A DNA stretch of 64,000 nt from an uncultured Cohaesibacter sp. Its GTDB lineage: Bacteria; Pseudomonadota; Alphaproteobacteria; Rhizobiales; Cohaesibacteraceae. The notes under the pieces were generated by a model. It was not told the origin of the DNA. It worked only from the letters and a program-made list of their open reading frames with translations, and searched no databases. A program made the position numbers and the translations under genes. The number at the start of each line of letters is the position of its first letter. The first letter of the stretch is position 1. This document shows, one piece after another, positions 33,406 to 41,856 of the stretch. The stretch covers positions 4,356,501-4,420,500 of the forward strand of contig NZ_OY781114.1 in assembly GCF_963676485.1 (NCBI RefSeq). Reading direction: 5' to 3'.

Positions 33406-34428
33406 TTATGAACTCAGCTCTAGCAACTGCCTTCGGGTGAGGATGCCTGTCTGGTCTTCCGAACGGCTCTTCTGGAAAGCTTTGATTGCACCCCGGGTCT
33501 GTGGTCCAAAGATGCCGTCGACCAATCCCTCGTAGAATTGCTGTTCCCGTAGCTTGCTCTGAACCCTTTGCTTGACCTCTAAGGATAGGGTCTGTTCCAG
33601 AAGTTCAATTTTCTGTAGAGTTTCCCCTGACGAGGCTGCTGGGACAGGATCGTTCGCGATATTGTCCGCCTCGATAGGGCTCTTCAGTTCGGCTTGGCCG
33701 GATTGTTCACTTTTAGGTTCTGGAGAAATTTCAAGGGGCAAGTCGGTTTGAGCCGTACCCTCTGTTTTGGCGGGAAGTCGAAGAAAGATCAGGTTTCTTG
33801 GCAAGTCTGAAATTGTGATCCTGTCGTCATTCATCATATTGCGAAGCAAGGTACCGATCTCGACTTCATCGCCTGCTGCACTTTCTTGCATTGCTGCCAG
33901 AATGGTGCCAAATGCCGTTTCCTTTGAGACCACTATCGGACTTGCGCCCGCGACGGATTCAGGAGCTTTTTCCACGTTGCCAAGACCCTCCAGGAGGGCC
34001 TCTTGTGGTACGATTGTTATAACGACGGCGCCTCCTTGTTCGGCTTGCGCTGCAGAACGCGAGAAGGCTTGAATGGGGATGGCTTGCGTGAAAAGATCCG
34101 TAGGCCGGTTGAGCTTTGCGCCTCTAGGCAGAATGAACGGGCGTCCCTCGAAATTGACAGCTGGCACATCCAGATAGATGAAAGTTGCCCGCGCACTAGC
34201 GGCTTCATGCGCAAAGCGCATCAGGATCGAGCGGAGCTGAGCATTGTTCGGATCATGGGCTCGCAGGGTTTCTGCGCCCATCAATTGCAGCTGCGTCTGG
34301 ATGTCATCTGCGCGCTGCCCCCCGGCCCCCACGGATATAACCAAGGCAACGACGCGGTCTGTTTGGGCTGCTGCAGGCATAGCCCACAGGGCTATTGCCA
34401 AAATCGTCGTGACGATGCGCGCTTTCAT
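33406..34428 (-). CDS. secreted degenerate caspase-like protein with peptidoglycan-binding domain
   Basis: The 340-residue product has a cleavable signal peptide (ends AMPAAAQ, residues 1-22). Residues ~24-150 follow the metacaspase p20 pattern (VVALVISVGAGG, LQLMGAETLRAHD, FIYLDVPAVNFEGRPFILP), but the positions expected to hold GHG and DACR read VPA and IVP, so both catalytic residues appear lost. An acidic linker (residues ~225-275) leads to a C-terminal PG_binding_1 domain (EGLVDGIFGPQTRGAIKAFQ). AAAGGGAG precedes the start. A terminator lies upstream of it and only 67 nt separate it from the sensor gene, so it may be the first gene of the T6SS operon. A periplasmic anchor or scaffold role is inferred. 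Confidence 0.7.
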   Translation of the reverse strand: MKARIVTTILAIALWAMPAAAQTDRVVALVISVGAGGQRADDIQTQLQLMGAETLRAHDPNNAQLRSILMRFAHEAASARATFIYLDVPAVNFEGRPFILPRGAKLNRPTDLFTQAIPIQAFSRSAAQAEQGGAVVITIVPQEALLEGLGNVEKAPESVAGASPIVVSKETAFGTILAAMQESAAGDEVEIGTLLRNMMNDDRITISDLPRNLIFLRLPAKTEGTAQTDLPLEISPEPKSEQSGQAELKSPIEADNIANDPVPAASSGETLQKIELLEQTLSLEVKQRVQSKLREQQFYEGLVDGIFGPQTRGAIKAFQKSRSEDQTGILTRRQLLELSS

Positions 34429-34501
34429 GAAAACTCCCTTTGAGCCAATATGCTGTCAGTTTGTGAGTGCTGAAAGAAACTGATCAGGTTCACGGCAAGG
34501 A

Positions 34502-34534
34502 GAAAAAAGACATGTCTCCCCCAAGAGGCATGTC
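34502..34534 (-). terminator. rho-independent terminator after the protease gene
   Basis: On the minus strand GACATGCCTC and GAGACATGTC pair over 10 bp (one G-T) with a 6-nt loop, followed by TTTTTTCTCC, 80 nt after the S8 protease stop. It isolates the sigma/anti-sigma/protease unit from the T6SS operon. Confidence 0.8.
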
Positions 34535-34615
34535 AGAAAGGCGCGCTAAAATGCTTTAATCAGGGAGAAGCAAAAGCAGAAGGGTTTTACGACGGGAATT
34601 GTGGGAAGCAGGAGA

Positions 34616-35782
34616 TCAGTTGCAGGAAATCTGGCCTTTAGCTTCGCTGAGCAGTACAGCGCATGCATCAATCATAGGGTCTCCGTCCCGTTTTTTGACC
34701 GACGCATGAAGAACATGGGCAAGCGTTTTTGCGGGCAAGCCCGGATGCAGTTCCAACAAAAGAGCCAAAATACCCGATATGTGTGCCGCAGCAACTGAAG
34801 AGCCAGAAACATAGCGATAGTCATTATGCGGCGCAGTGCTGATCACATCAACGGACGGGGCTGGTATGCTGGCTTTCGTCGGGCCACCTGCTGCAATGAC
34901 GCCGGAAACAGATGCAGGAAAGGATGCCTCTTCTTTTTCTCCCCAAGCGGCAACCACCACGATATTCTTTTGAATGGCGGCCTTTATGAGCTCTTCCAGA
35001 AGCGGGTCCTTTGGCCCTCCCAAACTGAGGTTGATGACATCATAGCCATTAAGGAGCGCGAAGTTGAGTGCTCTTGCGAGGGAAAAGCTGTTGCATTCTC
35101 CGGGCATGTTCGGAGCTTGCCAGCAGGCTCGCAAACTGGTTAGCTGTGCCTTCGGTGCGACGCCGACAATTCCGGTCGCGTTGGCAACATCGGCAGCAAT
35201 AATACCAGCTATCGCCGTACCATGCTCTTCTGCAACAACTGTCTGCCCATCTCCGACAAAATCTTTGGGAGCTGTTAGCCGTCCTGACAGATCAGGATGG
35301 CTTGCGTCAATTGATGAATCCACCACGGCAATTTTCACGCCATATCCGGTTGAATATCGTTGTGCTGCGACGGCGTTGATTTGAGCCAGTGCTGTTTGGA
35401 TCGGGAATAGAGGGTCGGAATAGCGGCTTTCGAGCGTATTGAAATCCTGCATTCTCTGAACGGTTCGGATCTGCTCGTCCGCCTGCAACCGGGCAATCAA
35501 GCTATCCATATCTGTTTCCTGACTTGCCTTTACCACGAAACAATGCACGTTAATGGACTTGAGTGGCCACTCGGCGGTTAGCGTTAGGCCAAACCGGGAC
35601 ACGATCTTGCTAGCGATTTCATCAATCCTTTTGCGGTCAGCCAAGGGTACCGTCAGGATCAGATGGGATTTTGAAGCGATGGTGTTGGCCGGCTTCAAAA
35701 GAAATGGCTGCGTCTGGGCACCGGCGGGGCTAGCCAGGCCAATGGCAAGCAGTATGATGGCGGCGAGAGTTGTGCGGCGCAT
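34616..35782 (-). CDS. secreted subtilisin-like serine peptidase (S8 family)
   Basis: The 388-residue product has a signal peptide ending SPAGAQ (residues 1-23). A pro-region-like segment (residues ~25-120) is followed by the S8 catalytic domain with all three motifs: IAVVDSSIDASHPDL (Asp), EEHGTAIAGIIAA (His) and SGSSVAAAHISG (Ser). The last deviates slightly from the usual GTSMAAPH. Several Cys residues (for example RACWQ, GECNS and two near the C-terminus) fit a periplasmic disulfide-bonded enzyme. The gene begins 2 nt after the anti-sigma gene, so the protease is co-expressed with the sigma factor. It may serve envelope stress or process a surface partner; direct cleavage of the anti-sigma factor is speculative. 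Confidence 0.88.
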   Translation of the reverse strand: MRRTTLAAIILLAIGLASPAGAQTQPFLLKPANTIASKSHLILTVPLADRKRIDEIASKIVSRFGLTLTAEWPLKSINVHCFVVKASQETDMDSLIARLQADEQIRTVQRMQDFNTLESRYSDPLFPIQTALAQINAVAAQRYSTGYGVKIAVVDSSIDASHPDLSGRLTAPKDFVGDGQTVVAEEHGTAIAGIIAADVANATGIVGVAPKAQLTSLRACWQAPNMPGECNSFSLARALNFALLNGYDVINLSLGGPKDPLLEELIKAAIQKNIVVVAAWGEKEEASFPASVSGVIAAGGPTKASIPAPSVDVISTAPHNDYRYVSGSSVAAAHISGILALLLELHPGLPAKTLAHVLHASVKKRDGDPMIDACAVLLSEAKGQISCN

Positions 35783-35784
35783 GG

Positions 35785-36444
35785 TCAGTCTGCCGGAGAT
35801 GCGAAGATGATTTCCGGAGCGCTCATCAGGGCTTTCGAGAGCGCGGCAAGATCTTCGCCCTGTTTGGGCTTGGTTGTGTAAACGCCCGTATCAGACGGTC
35901 CGCTTTGAATTTCAAGTCCATATCTGGACAGAATAGTTGGCAAGGCTTCGGCATCGACATTCGGAGCGATCTGAAATTTGATCGTAGCTTGCGAATTGAT
36001 ATCGGTGCTGGTCAGTGTTTGGAAAGTGCTATTGGGTGCCGTTGGTAAGAAAACCGCAATTGCCAAAAGGCAGGCGACTGCGCTGGCGCCTCCAATGATG
36101 AAACCCGTCTTGAATTTACCAAGCCACCCCCAGAGATTGAATGCTGGTTTGCTGCGAGGTTTCTCAGCTTCGATTTGAGCACGCAGCATTTCCCAACTGC
36201 GCGAGACGGGGGCTTCAAAAGGGTCGGAGATCTTAACATGCTTGGCGAGCTGCTGTTGGCGGGCAACTTCGAGCGCAAAATCATGATTGTTGACCATGCG
36301 TTTTTTGACGGCGTCATGCTGTTCGGAGGACAATGTACCATTGACGTACCAGGGAATAAGCTCCCACAGATCATCATGGTTGTCGTCCGACGAAGAATTT
36401 CTGGTCTTAAGCAACTTCGTTCTCCGAATAATTCGGCGCTTCAT
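35785..36444 (-). CDS. membrane anti-sigma factor
   Basis: The 219-residue product has an N-terminal cytoplasmic part with DLWELIPWYVNGTLSSEQ and HDFALEVARQQQLAKHV (residues ~25-67), the helical pattern of anti-sigma domains that clamp ECF factors, here without a zinc HxxxCxxC motif. One membrane helix (GFIIGGASAVACLLAIAVFL, residues ~110-130) leads to a ~85-residue periplasmic domain with TIKFQIAPNVDAEALPTILS. The start overlaps the sigma gene by 38 nt, the usual co-translated arrangement, and the secreted S8 protease follows by 2 nt. Confidence 0.82.
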   Translation of the reverse strand: MKRRIIRRTKLLKTRNSSSDDNHDDLWELIPWYVNGTLSSEQHDAVKKRMVNNHDFALEVARQQQLAKHVKISDPFEAPVSRSWEMLRAQIEAEKPRSKPAFNLWGWLGKFKTGFIIGGASAVACLLAIAVFLPTAPNSTFQTLTSTDINSQATIKFQIAPNVDAEALPTILSRYGLEIQSGPSDTGVYTTKPKQGEDLAALSKALMSAPEIIFASPAD

Positions 36445-37003
36445 CGGACAAAAAACCTCTAAGACGTTTTCTTGCCGTCATCATGCGCGTTTTTACTGTT
36501 CCCACCGGACAGTCCAGAATTTCCGCAATCTCCGTGTAAAGATAGCCGTTGTAATAGGTCAATTCAACAACAGCGCGGAGTTCTGGTGTCAACTGCTGCA
36601 GAGCTCGGGTCAGATCTTTCTTGTTCATGACCATCTCTGCGACATTCTGGCCATCATCTATGAGCGTTTCCTCGAGCAGAACATGCCCTTTGTGGCGGCT
36701 CAGCTTCTGTCTTTGTTTAAGCGATAGCCGATAGGCAATGCCGAAGATCCATGAGGACGCCTTTGAACGTCCTTCAAACCGGCTTCCTGTGCGCCATACG
36801 ACCATCAAGGTTTCGTTGGCCACTTCTTCTGCGGCCTCCGTACTATCCGTTATGCGCCTTGCGAAATGCATCAGTTTCGGAAAAAACTTTCCATGCAATT
36901 GTTCAAAGGCTTTTATGTCGCCATTTGCAACGGCAGCCAAGAGTGCTTCATCAGTTTGTGGCGCCTCTCTGGAAGAAGATTTTGTTGATTTGGGTATATG
37001 CAT
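36407..37003 (-). CDS. ECF-type RNA polymerase sigma factor
   Basis: The 198-residue σ70-family protein has a region 2 (residues ~25-95) with AFEQLHGKFFPKLMHFARRI, AEEVANETLMVVW and SWIFGIAYRLSLK, and a region 4 (residues ~130-185) with LTPELRAVVELTYYNGYLYTEIAEILDCPVGTVKTRM split around the helix-turn-helix. It lacks region 3, as ECF factors do. Its target promoters probably include its own operon (sigma, anti-sigma, S8 protease). The ribosome-binding site is weak (AAAGTGAACTTTCAGT before ATG). Two AAGTGAAC copies lie upstream on the minus strand near 37010 and 37070. Confidence 0.93.
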   Translation of the reverse strand: MHIPKSTKSSSREAPQTDEALLAAVANGDIKAFEQLHGKFFPKLMHFARRITDSTEAAEEVANETLMVVWRTGSRFEGRSKASSWIFGIAYRLSLKQRQKLSRHKGHVLLEETLIDDGQNVAEMVMNKKDLTRALQQLTPELRAVVELTYYNGYLYTEIAEILDCPVGTVKTRMMTARKRLRGFLSDEAPNYSENEVA

Positions 37004-37119
37004 ACTGAAAGTTCACTTTGCTGTATTCAATGATAAGTGTCCCCAGGTCTTCAGAAGGTTCACTTCCTTGCGAAAAATGGATGAAAAACACAGAAGATGA
37101 GTTTGAAGAGCATTGGGGC

Positions 37120-37218
37120 TCAGAAGCACTCAGGCTTTAGGGCCACATGGAAGCCGTTGAAAAATCCGGGCTTTACCCTTTCAGCTGCATGTTCTTTGTT
37201 GTGTTCGTAACTGTTCAT
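37120..37218 (-). CDS. 32-residue small ORF upstream of the sigma factor
   Basis: ATG at 37218 follows AGGGG with 8-nt spacing, and the frame encodes MNSYEHNKEHAAERVKPG followed by FFNGFHVALKPECF. It ends 116 nt before the sigma gene on the same strand. No family is recognised. It may be a small protein or a leader peptide of the sigma operon; the good ribosome-binding site and the near absence of other coding potential are the only support. Confidence 0.3.
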   Translation of the reverse strand: MNSYEHNKEHAAERVKPGFFNGFHVALKPECF

Positions 37219-37892
37219 TGTCGTTCCCCTGATCTCTCATTTCGTGATTATTTCGAGAACGCTATGCTTGAGAGTTAGACGCAAGCTCCAGTTTGCAGCC
37301 TCATATATTTATGGCCACGCCACATATTCCTAAGCAGACAGAAGGGGCTGATCACGTCAGTCCTTCAAAGCCACAAACTTATCAAACATACCGTTGGTTT
37401 TTGTTTTTAGAGTTGCCATTCGCTGGCAGAAATTTGGAAATAGCTCAGTATTATCACTACTGCAGATGGCATTAAAGAATAACATTTGCATCGTGCCTTG
37501 AGAGCCTTTAGGATTTTGCAGTCCGTGCAAATATCATTGCCGTTTGTGCAAAGCGCCTCCGTCATTTCCGTTCTTGAAAAGAGATCGGTCTTGATGGCAA
37601 TGTTCGCGAAAGTGCGTAGACGAATCTTAAATGAAGACAACCATTATGTAGCTTTTGCCGTCGAGGTAGGAGATCGAGGACACAGATAATGCGTTGGGCT
37701 GATCTGTCAGGTAACGCGCATTTTACCATCATTGCGATCGCTGCCTCTTGAAATTGAGTTCAACTTGATTTTAGGTAAAAACGCCTACAATATTGACGTG
37801 CCGTGGCGATATAAACACGCGGATGGTGAATTCGTTTTTTATTGGTTTTGATGAATGATTGTGAACAGGACGGACTTTTTGGAGTGACTGAG
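37219..37892. other. intergenic region between sigma unit and AraC-type gene
   Basis: No gene is supported in these ~670 bases; the short frames present lack ribosome-binding sites and have unlikely composition. Visible signals are two GTGCAAA copies 21 bp apart (37525-37531 and 37546-37552), a spacing of two helical turns that would suit a dimeric activator, and a promoter-like TTGATT (37765-37770) with TACAAT (37786-37791) at 15-bp spacing ahead of the AraC gene. Confidence 0.4.
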
Positions 37893-38948
37893 ATGGGGGC
37901 TGCTGAAGCGCAGAGACATGAACAATTGCAGGACAGATCCGCTGTCCCGAGTTTGAAATTCTCCACCGAGCACTTTCAGAAAAGAGAGCAATTTGACGCT
38001 TGGTGTGATTTCACCACAACAATGTGCGATCTGGAATCTGTTGCTCCCGTGAGCGAAGGATTTGAAGCAAGGGCCAGTTCTTATCATCTGGATAGATTGC
38101 TGCTCACCTCATTTGAGGTTTCTCCCATGAATTTCACATTCACAAAGGAGATTGTCCGAAAATCCAACTTTGACCATTGGTGTCTGAGCGTTGTCACCAA
38201 AGGAGCAGTAGCCTCTCAGAGTGAAACAAGCGACTTCAAGGCAACGCCGGGCAAGGTGGTTCTTCATTCTTATGCAGTTCCATTCAATGGAGCATTAGCG
38301 GATACCAACTACACCGGTCTGTTTTTCAGCCGCGATGATTTCTGGGACATTGCTGATGCACTTGACCAGAATAAGCATCAAGTGCTTACCGGCCCCTTGT
38401 CTAGCATCGTTGGTGACTTTGTCTTGTCGCTGAACAATAGAGCCGAGAGCTTGTCGTGCAATGAAGCCGTTGCCATCAGCGAGGCATTTGGACATTTGCT
38501 TCGAGCGATGGTCCGCCAGACGCCAGATGCATTTGAAGAGGCGAAAGCACCGATTGCAGCAGCACAATTTGATCGTGCTCGCCGGTATATCGCTAACAAT
38601 CTAAAAGCCCCAAACCTCTCGCCTGAAATGGTTTGCGCCGACTTGGGTATCTCCCGCCGCCAGCTATACTATCTTTTTGAGAGACATGGCGGCGTCGCAA
38701 ACTTCATAAGAAACCGTCGTCTCGCAGCCTGTTACAATGCACTGAAAAGAGACGGCGAGAGGAAACTCGTCAGCTCCATCGCCTATGAATTTGGTTTCAC
38801 AAACAGCTCGACCTTCTGTCGGCAGTTTCAATCCCGTTACGGCTTTAGCCCGACGGAAGCGCGTTCAGCCTGGCTGAGCCGTCAAAAGACACCCGAGGAG
38901 GACAAGGGGGTGCTGAGCGATTGGCTTGCGTGGTTGAGTGAGGGATAA
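37893..38948 (+). CDS. AraC-family transcriptional regulator
   Basis: The 351-residue product has an N-terminal sensor domain (residues ~25-215) resembling the AraC-binding-like domain of the NphR/FeaR type (FDAWCDFTTTMC, GLFFSRDDF), then an AraC/XylS DNA-binding domain (residues ~245-345) with VCADLGISRRQLYYLFERHGG and SIAYEFGFTNSSTFCRQFQSRYGFSPTEAR. ATG 37893 is chosen because GGAG lies 8 nt upstream; a TTG/ATG pair at 37842/37851 in the same frame lacks a ribosome-binding site. It stands alone between the sigma unit and the tor region, so its target is unknown; the GTGCAAA repeats upstream are possible autoregulatory sites. Confidence 0.88.
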   Translation: MGAAEAQRHEQLQDRSAVPSLKFSTEHFQKREQFDAWCDFTTTMCDLESVAPVSEGFEARASSYHLDRLLLTSFEVSPMNFTFTKEIVRKSNFDHWCLSVVTKGAVASQSETSDFKATPGKVVLHSYAVPFNGALADTNYTGLFFSRDDFWDIADALDQNKHQVLTGPLSSIVGDFVLSLNNRAESLSCNEAVAISEAFGHLLRAMVRQTPDAFEEAKAPIAAAQFDRARRYIANNLKAPNLSPEMVCADLGISRRQLYYLFERHGGVANFIRNRRLAACYNALKRDGERKLVSSIAYEFGFTNSSTFCRQFQSRYGFSPTEARSAWLSRQKTPEEDKGVLSDWLAWLSEG

Positions 38949-39434
38949 TTTCTGACGATATTCTACACTCAAATCTGCAGCGGCTTCCTATCGGGTGTCT
39001 TAGAAATTGAGCGTCCGGCTTCATGCCAGTTGGAGAGAGAGATTTTGATACCGGTGGCGACAACAAAGCGCTTGCGCGTTGCCATTCATTGCTGCCTTGG
39101 TACTGCATGCGTTTCTATACGCAAGGAACGCCCCGGCGAGACAGCAACCGCCCTCACCCAGCATAGTCCGTTCACCAAGTTCATGATGCTCCGCATGTAA
39201 AATGATTTTGATATACGCACTGGACGCAAGAAGTTACGCGCAAACAAATTGAAACCAGCAGGAATCGCAGGCGATTTGAAAAATGATCGCAAAAAGTATA
39301 TGCAGATCTTTTCGGGCCGACCAAGATCAAAGAGATGGCCCGAAGACCTGCTACACTGGCCCGATTGTCTGTCCCGGATTCCGGTGAATTGGCAATCTTG
39401 GCGGCTGTTGACCATGACATGATGGATCCCTGCA
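38949..39434. other. intergenic region before the hybrid kinase gene
   Basis: About 490 bases without a supported gene. A 109-codon minus-strand frame (39086-39415) has no ribosome-binding site and an arginine/serine/cysteine-rich composition typical of a chance frame. No clear terminator or promoter is seen. Confidence 0.4.
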
Positions 39435-41840
39435 ATGCAAAGCTTGAAGCGCCTGATTGAAGAGCACGAAGACTGGTTGATATCGCGTGTCGTCGACTAT
39501 GCCAAAACCTACCGCTATACAGAATATACCTCAACTCTCAAGGAAGCTTGGCGGGTTTCTATATGTGGCTTGAGCGGGCCTTTGATCTCCGCTCTTGAAC
39601 TCTATGAAGAACCTCCCGAAATTATCGCTGGTGAGGATTTTAATCGGCATCCAATTACCGCCTTCGGTATCGAACAGGCACGCCATCATCGTGCCCGCGG
39701 CATCACCCTTGCGCAGTTTCTTGGACTGACGAAATATTATCATCAAAGCTATGCGGATCTCGTTGACGAGATGGGCGACAGTCTCAATGACCGCAGGAAG
39801 GCGCGCCTGTTTGTCGACCGCTTTTTCGATCTCGTCGAAATCGGCTTCTGCTCGGAATGGCGCAGCGTTCCAGAAGACGCCAAGCTTTTAGAGGTCCAAA
39901 GCGAGAATCGCCAGATCACCAATGAAAAGAACAAGTATCTGACGATTTTCGAAAGTCTCAACGACCCTGTGGTCCTTCTCGATCCCAGTTACAAGATCCA
40001 GAATATGAATCTCGCTGCCCAGTCCTTGTTCGTCGGCTGGAGTGAACCGGGAGCGATCTACTATTCGAGTGGGCACGGCACCAGACTGGAAAGCCAGCTG
40101 GACAGCCTGATCCCCCACGCGAAAAACAAGACAAGCTTCCAGTGCGTGCTTCAGACCAACAAAGGCGCGCGGCATTTCGACGTGCGCATTCAGGACATGC
40201 TCGACATCAGCGAGAAGTTTCTGGGCACTGTGATGATCTTCAATGACATCAGCGAGCACAAACGTGCGCGAGAAGCTGCCGAGGAAGCCAATCAGGCCAA
40301 GTCGGATTTTCTCGCCACGATGAGTCATGAAATCAGAACGCCGCTCAACGGTATTCTCGGCCTTGCAAGGCTCCTTTCCGAGACGGAAACATCAGAGCGC
40401 CAAAAGAATTACATCAACGGTATCCGAAGCTCAAGCGAAGTGCTGCGCTCGGTGATCAATGATATCCTCGACTATCGCAAGATCGAGGCAGGTGTTCTGG
40501 AAGTCGAGGTCATGGACTTCGAACTGTCTTCGATAGTCAAACGGGTGACCGATGCTATTGACGCCACGGTGATCAACAAGTCTCTTGCCTTCTCCGTCGA
40601 GATTGATGAGAAGCTACCGCATGTACTGCGCTCCGATCCGACGAAAATCTGCCAGATCCTGCTCAATTTGGTTGGCAATGCAGTCAAGTTTACCGAACAG
40701 GGGCGCGTGGACGTTCTCATCCGGCACGAGGAAATCCCGGATGGCACCGGCTCTGGACTGGCCAACGCCCTCCGCTTCGAGGTTCGCGATACGGGGGTCG
40801 GAATTGGGGAAACAGACAAGGCCCGTCTGTTCGAGCCTTTCACACAGGCAGGAACCGCCCGCAACAAGTTCTTTTTCGGAGGAACTGGTCTGGGCCTTGC
40901 CATCTGCAGCAAGCTGACGGCCTCACTTGGAGGCACCATCGACTGTGAGGCTCGCGCTGAGGGTGGCAGCCTGTTCTGGTTTACAGTGCCCTACGAGCCC
41001 GTCCTTGATGCTAACGTTTCAGATCAGCCGAAAATTGCCGACGGAACCGCGCTATCCGGCCTCAGGATTCTTCTTGTCGAGGATAACCCGGTCAACCGCA
41101 TGGTCACCGAAGGCTATCTCGACAATCTCTCACACACATGCACCAGCGTGACCAACGGGAAAGAAGCGCTTGCAATTCTCGGTAGACAATCCTTCGATCT
41201 GGTCTTGATGGATGACCGGATGCCGGTCCTTACAGGCCTTGAAACCCTCGCCCAGCTGCGTGCCCACCCCAATCCGTCCCTCGCCAATCTTCCCGTCATC
41301 ATTCACAGCGCCTGCATCACCAATGATGAAGTTGAGCGGGCATTTGCCCATGGTGCCGACGGCTTCTTGAGCAAGCCCTTTACCCCAGACGATCTTGCGC
41401 TCGCCATAGGCGACTGCATGACTGCCGAGTTGCAGGCAACTCCCAAAGAGTCCGGCGCAATGGCGGAAAGCTCAGAGCTTCCGCCCGATATTTTCGATGA
41501 AACATTGCTTCGACAGCACTTGAAAGCGCTTGGCGAGGCCCGGACCAGATGCATCGTCGAGGCCTATCTAACCTCGTCCTCCCATCTGATCGGTCAGATC
41601 TGTAGTGCTACGAAGAATTATGATTTCGATGAGTTGAGACACGCAGCGCATTCGCTAAAGGGGGCCTGCGGCAATGTCGGGCTGTCGTATCTCGCCGATC
41701 TGGCATTCGATCTGGAAAAAGCATCGGAAAATCGCAACAAGGATCAAGCACAATTCCTCGCTGAGAAGATCTGCAACATCGGTGAGGAAGCATCGCAGAA
41801 ACTGCTGGAAAGCTGGCAAATCATGATCAAAACGGTCTGA
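39435..41840 (+). CDS. soluble hybrid histidine kinase (TorS/DorS-like position), RsbR-like N-term-PAS-HK-REC-Hpt
   Basis: This 801-residue tripartite hybrid kinase has an N-terminal helical domain (residues 1-~145; LIEEHEDWLISRVVDYAK, TLAQFLGLTKYYHQSYADL) resembling RsbRD/RsbR N-terminal sensors. A PAS-like region (~165-275) follows, then HisKA with SHEIRTPLNGI (His298), HATPase (NLVGNAVKFTEQG, DTGVGIG, GGTGLGLAIC), a receiver (ILLVEDNPVN, LVLMDDRMP, Asp593, SKPF) and Hpt (HAAHSLKGACGN, His739). It has no membrane helix or signal peptide, so unlike E. coli TorS it cannot read a periplasmic ligand directly. It is convergent with an OmpR-type regulator next to the TMAO/DMSO reductase operon, its likely target. 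The start lacks a strong ribosome-binding site. Confidence 0.9.
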   Translation: MQSLKRLIEEHEDWLISRVVDYAKTYRYTEYTSTLKEAWRVSICGLSGPLISALELYEEPPEIIAGEDFNRHPITAFGIEQARHHRARGITLAQFLGLTKYYHQSYADLVDEMGDSLNDRRKARLFVDRFFDLVEIGFCSEWRSVPEDAKLLEVQSENRQITNEKNKYLTIFESLNDPVVLLDPSYKIQNMNLAAQSLFVGWSEPGAIYYSSGHGTRLESQLDSLIPHAKNKTSFQCVLQTNKGARHFDVRIQDMLDISEKFLGTVMIFNDISEHKRAREAAEEANQAKSDFLATMSHEIRTPLNGILGLARLLSETETSERQKNYINGIRSSSEVLRSVINDILDYRKIEAGVLEVEVMDFELSSIVKRVTDAIDATVINKSLAFSVEIDEKLPHVLRSDPTKICQILLNLVGNAVKFTEQGRVDVLIRHEEIPDGTGSGLANALRFEVRDTGVGIGETDKARLFEPFTQAGTARNKFFFGGTGLGLAICSKLTASLGGTIDCEARAEGGSLFWFTVPYEPVLDANVSDQPKIADGTALSGLRILLVEDNPVNRMVTEGYLDNLSHTCTSVTNGKEALAILGRQSFDLVLMDDRMPVLTGLETLAQLRAHPNPSLANLPVIIHSACITNDEVERAFAHGADGFLSKPFTPDDLALAIGDCMTAELQATPKESGAMAESSELPPDIFDETLLRQHLKALGEARTRCIVEAYLTSSSHLIGQICSATKNYDFDELRHAAHSLKGACGNVGLSYLADLAFDLEKASENRNKDQAQFLAEKICNIGEEASQKLLESWQIMIKTV

Positions 41841-41856
41841 TCCACGCGGGATCAGA
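41836..41856. terminator. bidirectional hairpin at the convergent kinase/regulator ends
   Basis: TCTGATCC and GGATCAGA pair perfectly over 8 bp with a 5-nt loop. The structure covers the kinase stop and the regulator stop, serving both strands. T-runs are short, so efficiency is uncertain. Confidence 0.45.

Noticed and set aside
37407-37689. Overlapping short frames on both strands upstream of the AraC gene
   Set aside because: Neither has a ribosome-binding site; they mirror each other and look random.
39086-39415. 109-codon minus-strand frame between the AraC and kinase genes
   Set aside because: No ribosome-binding site and a composition typical of non-coding DNA; no conserved pattern seen.
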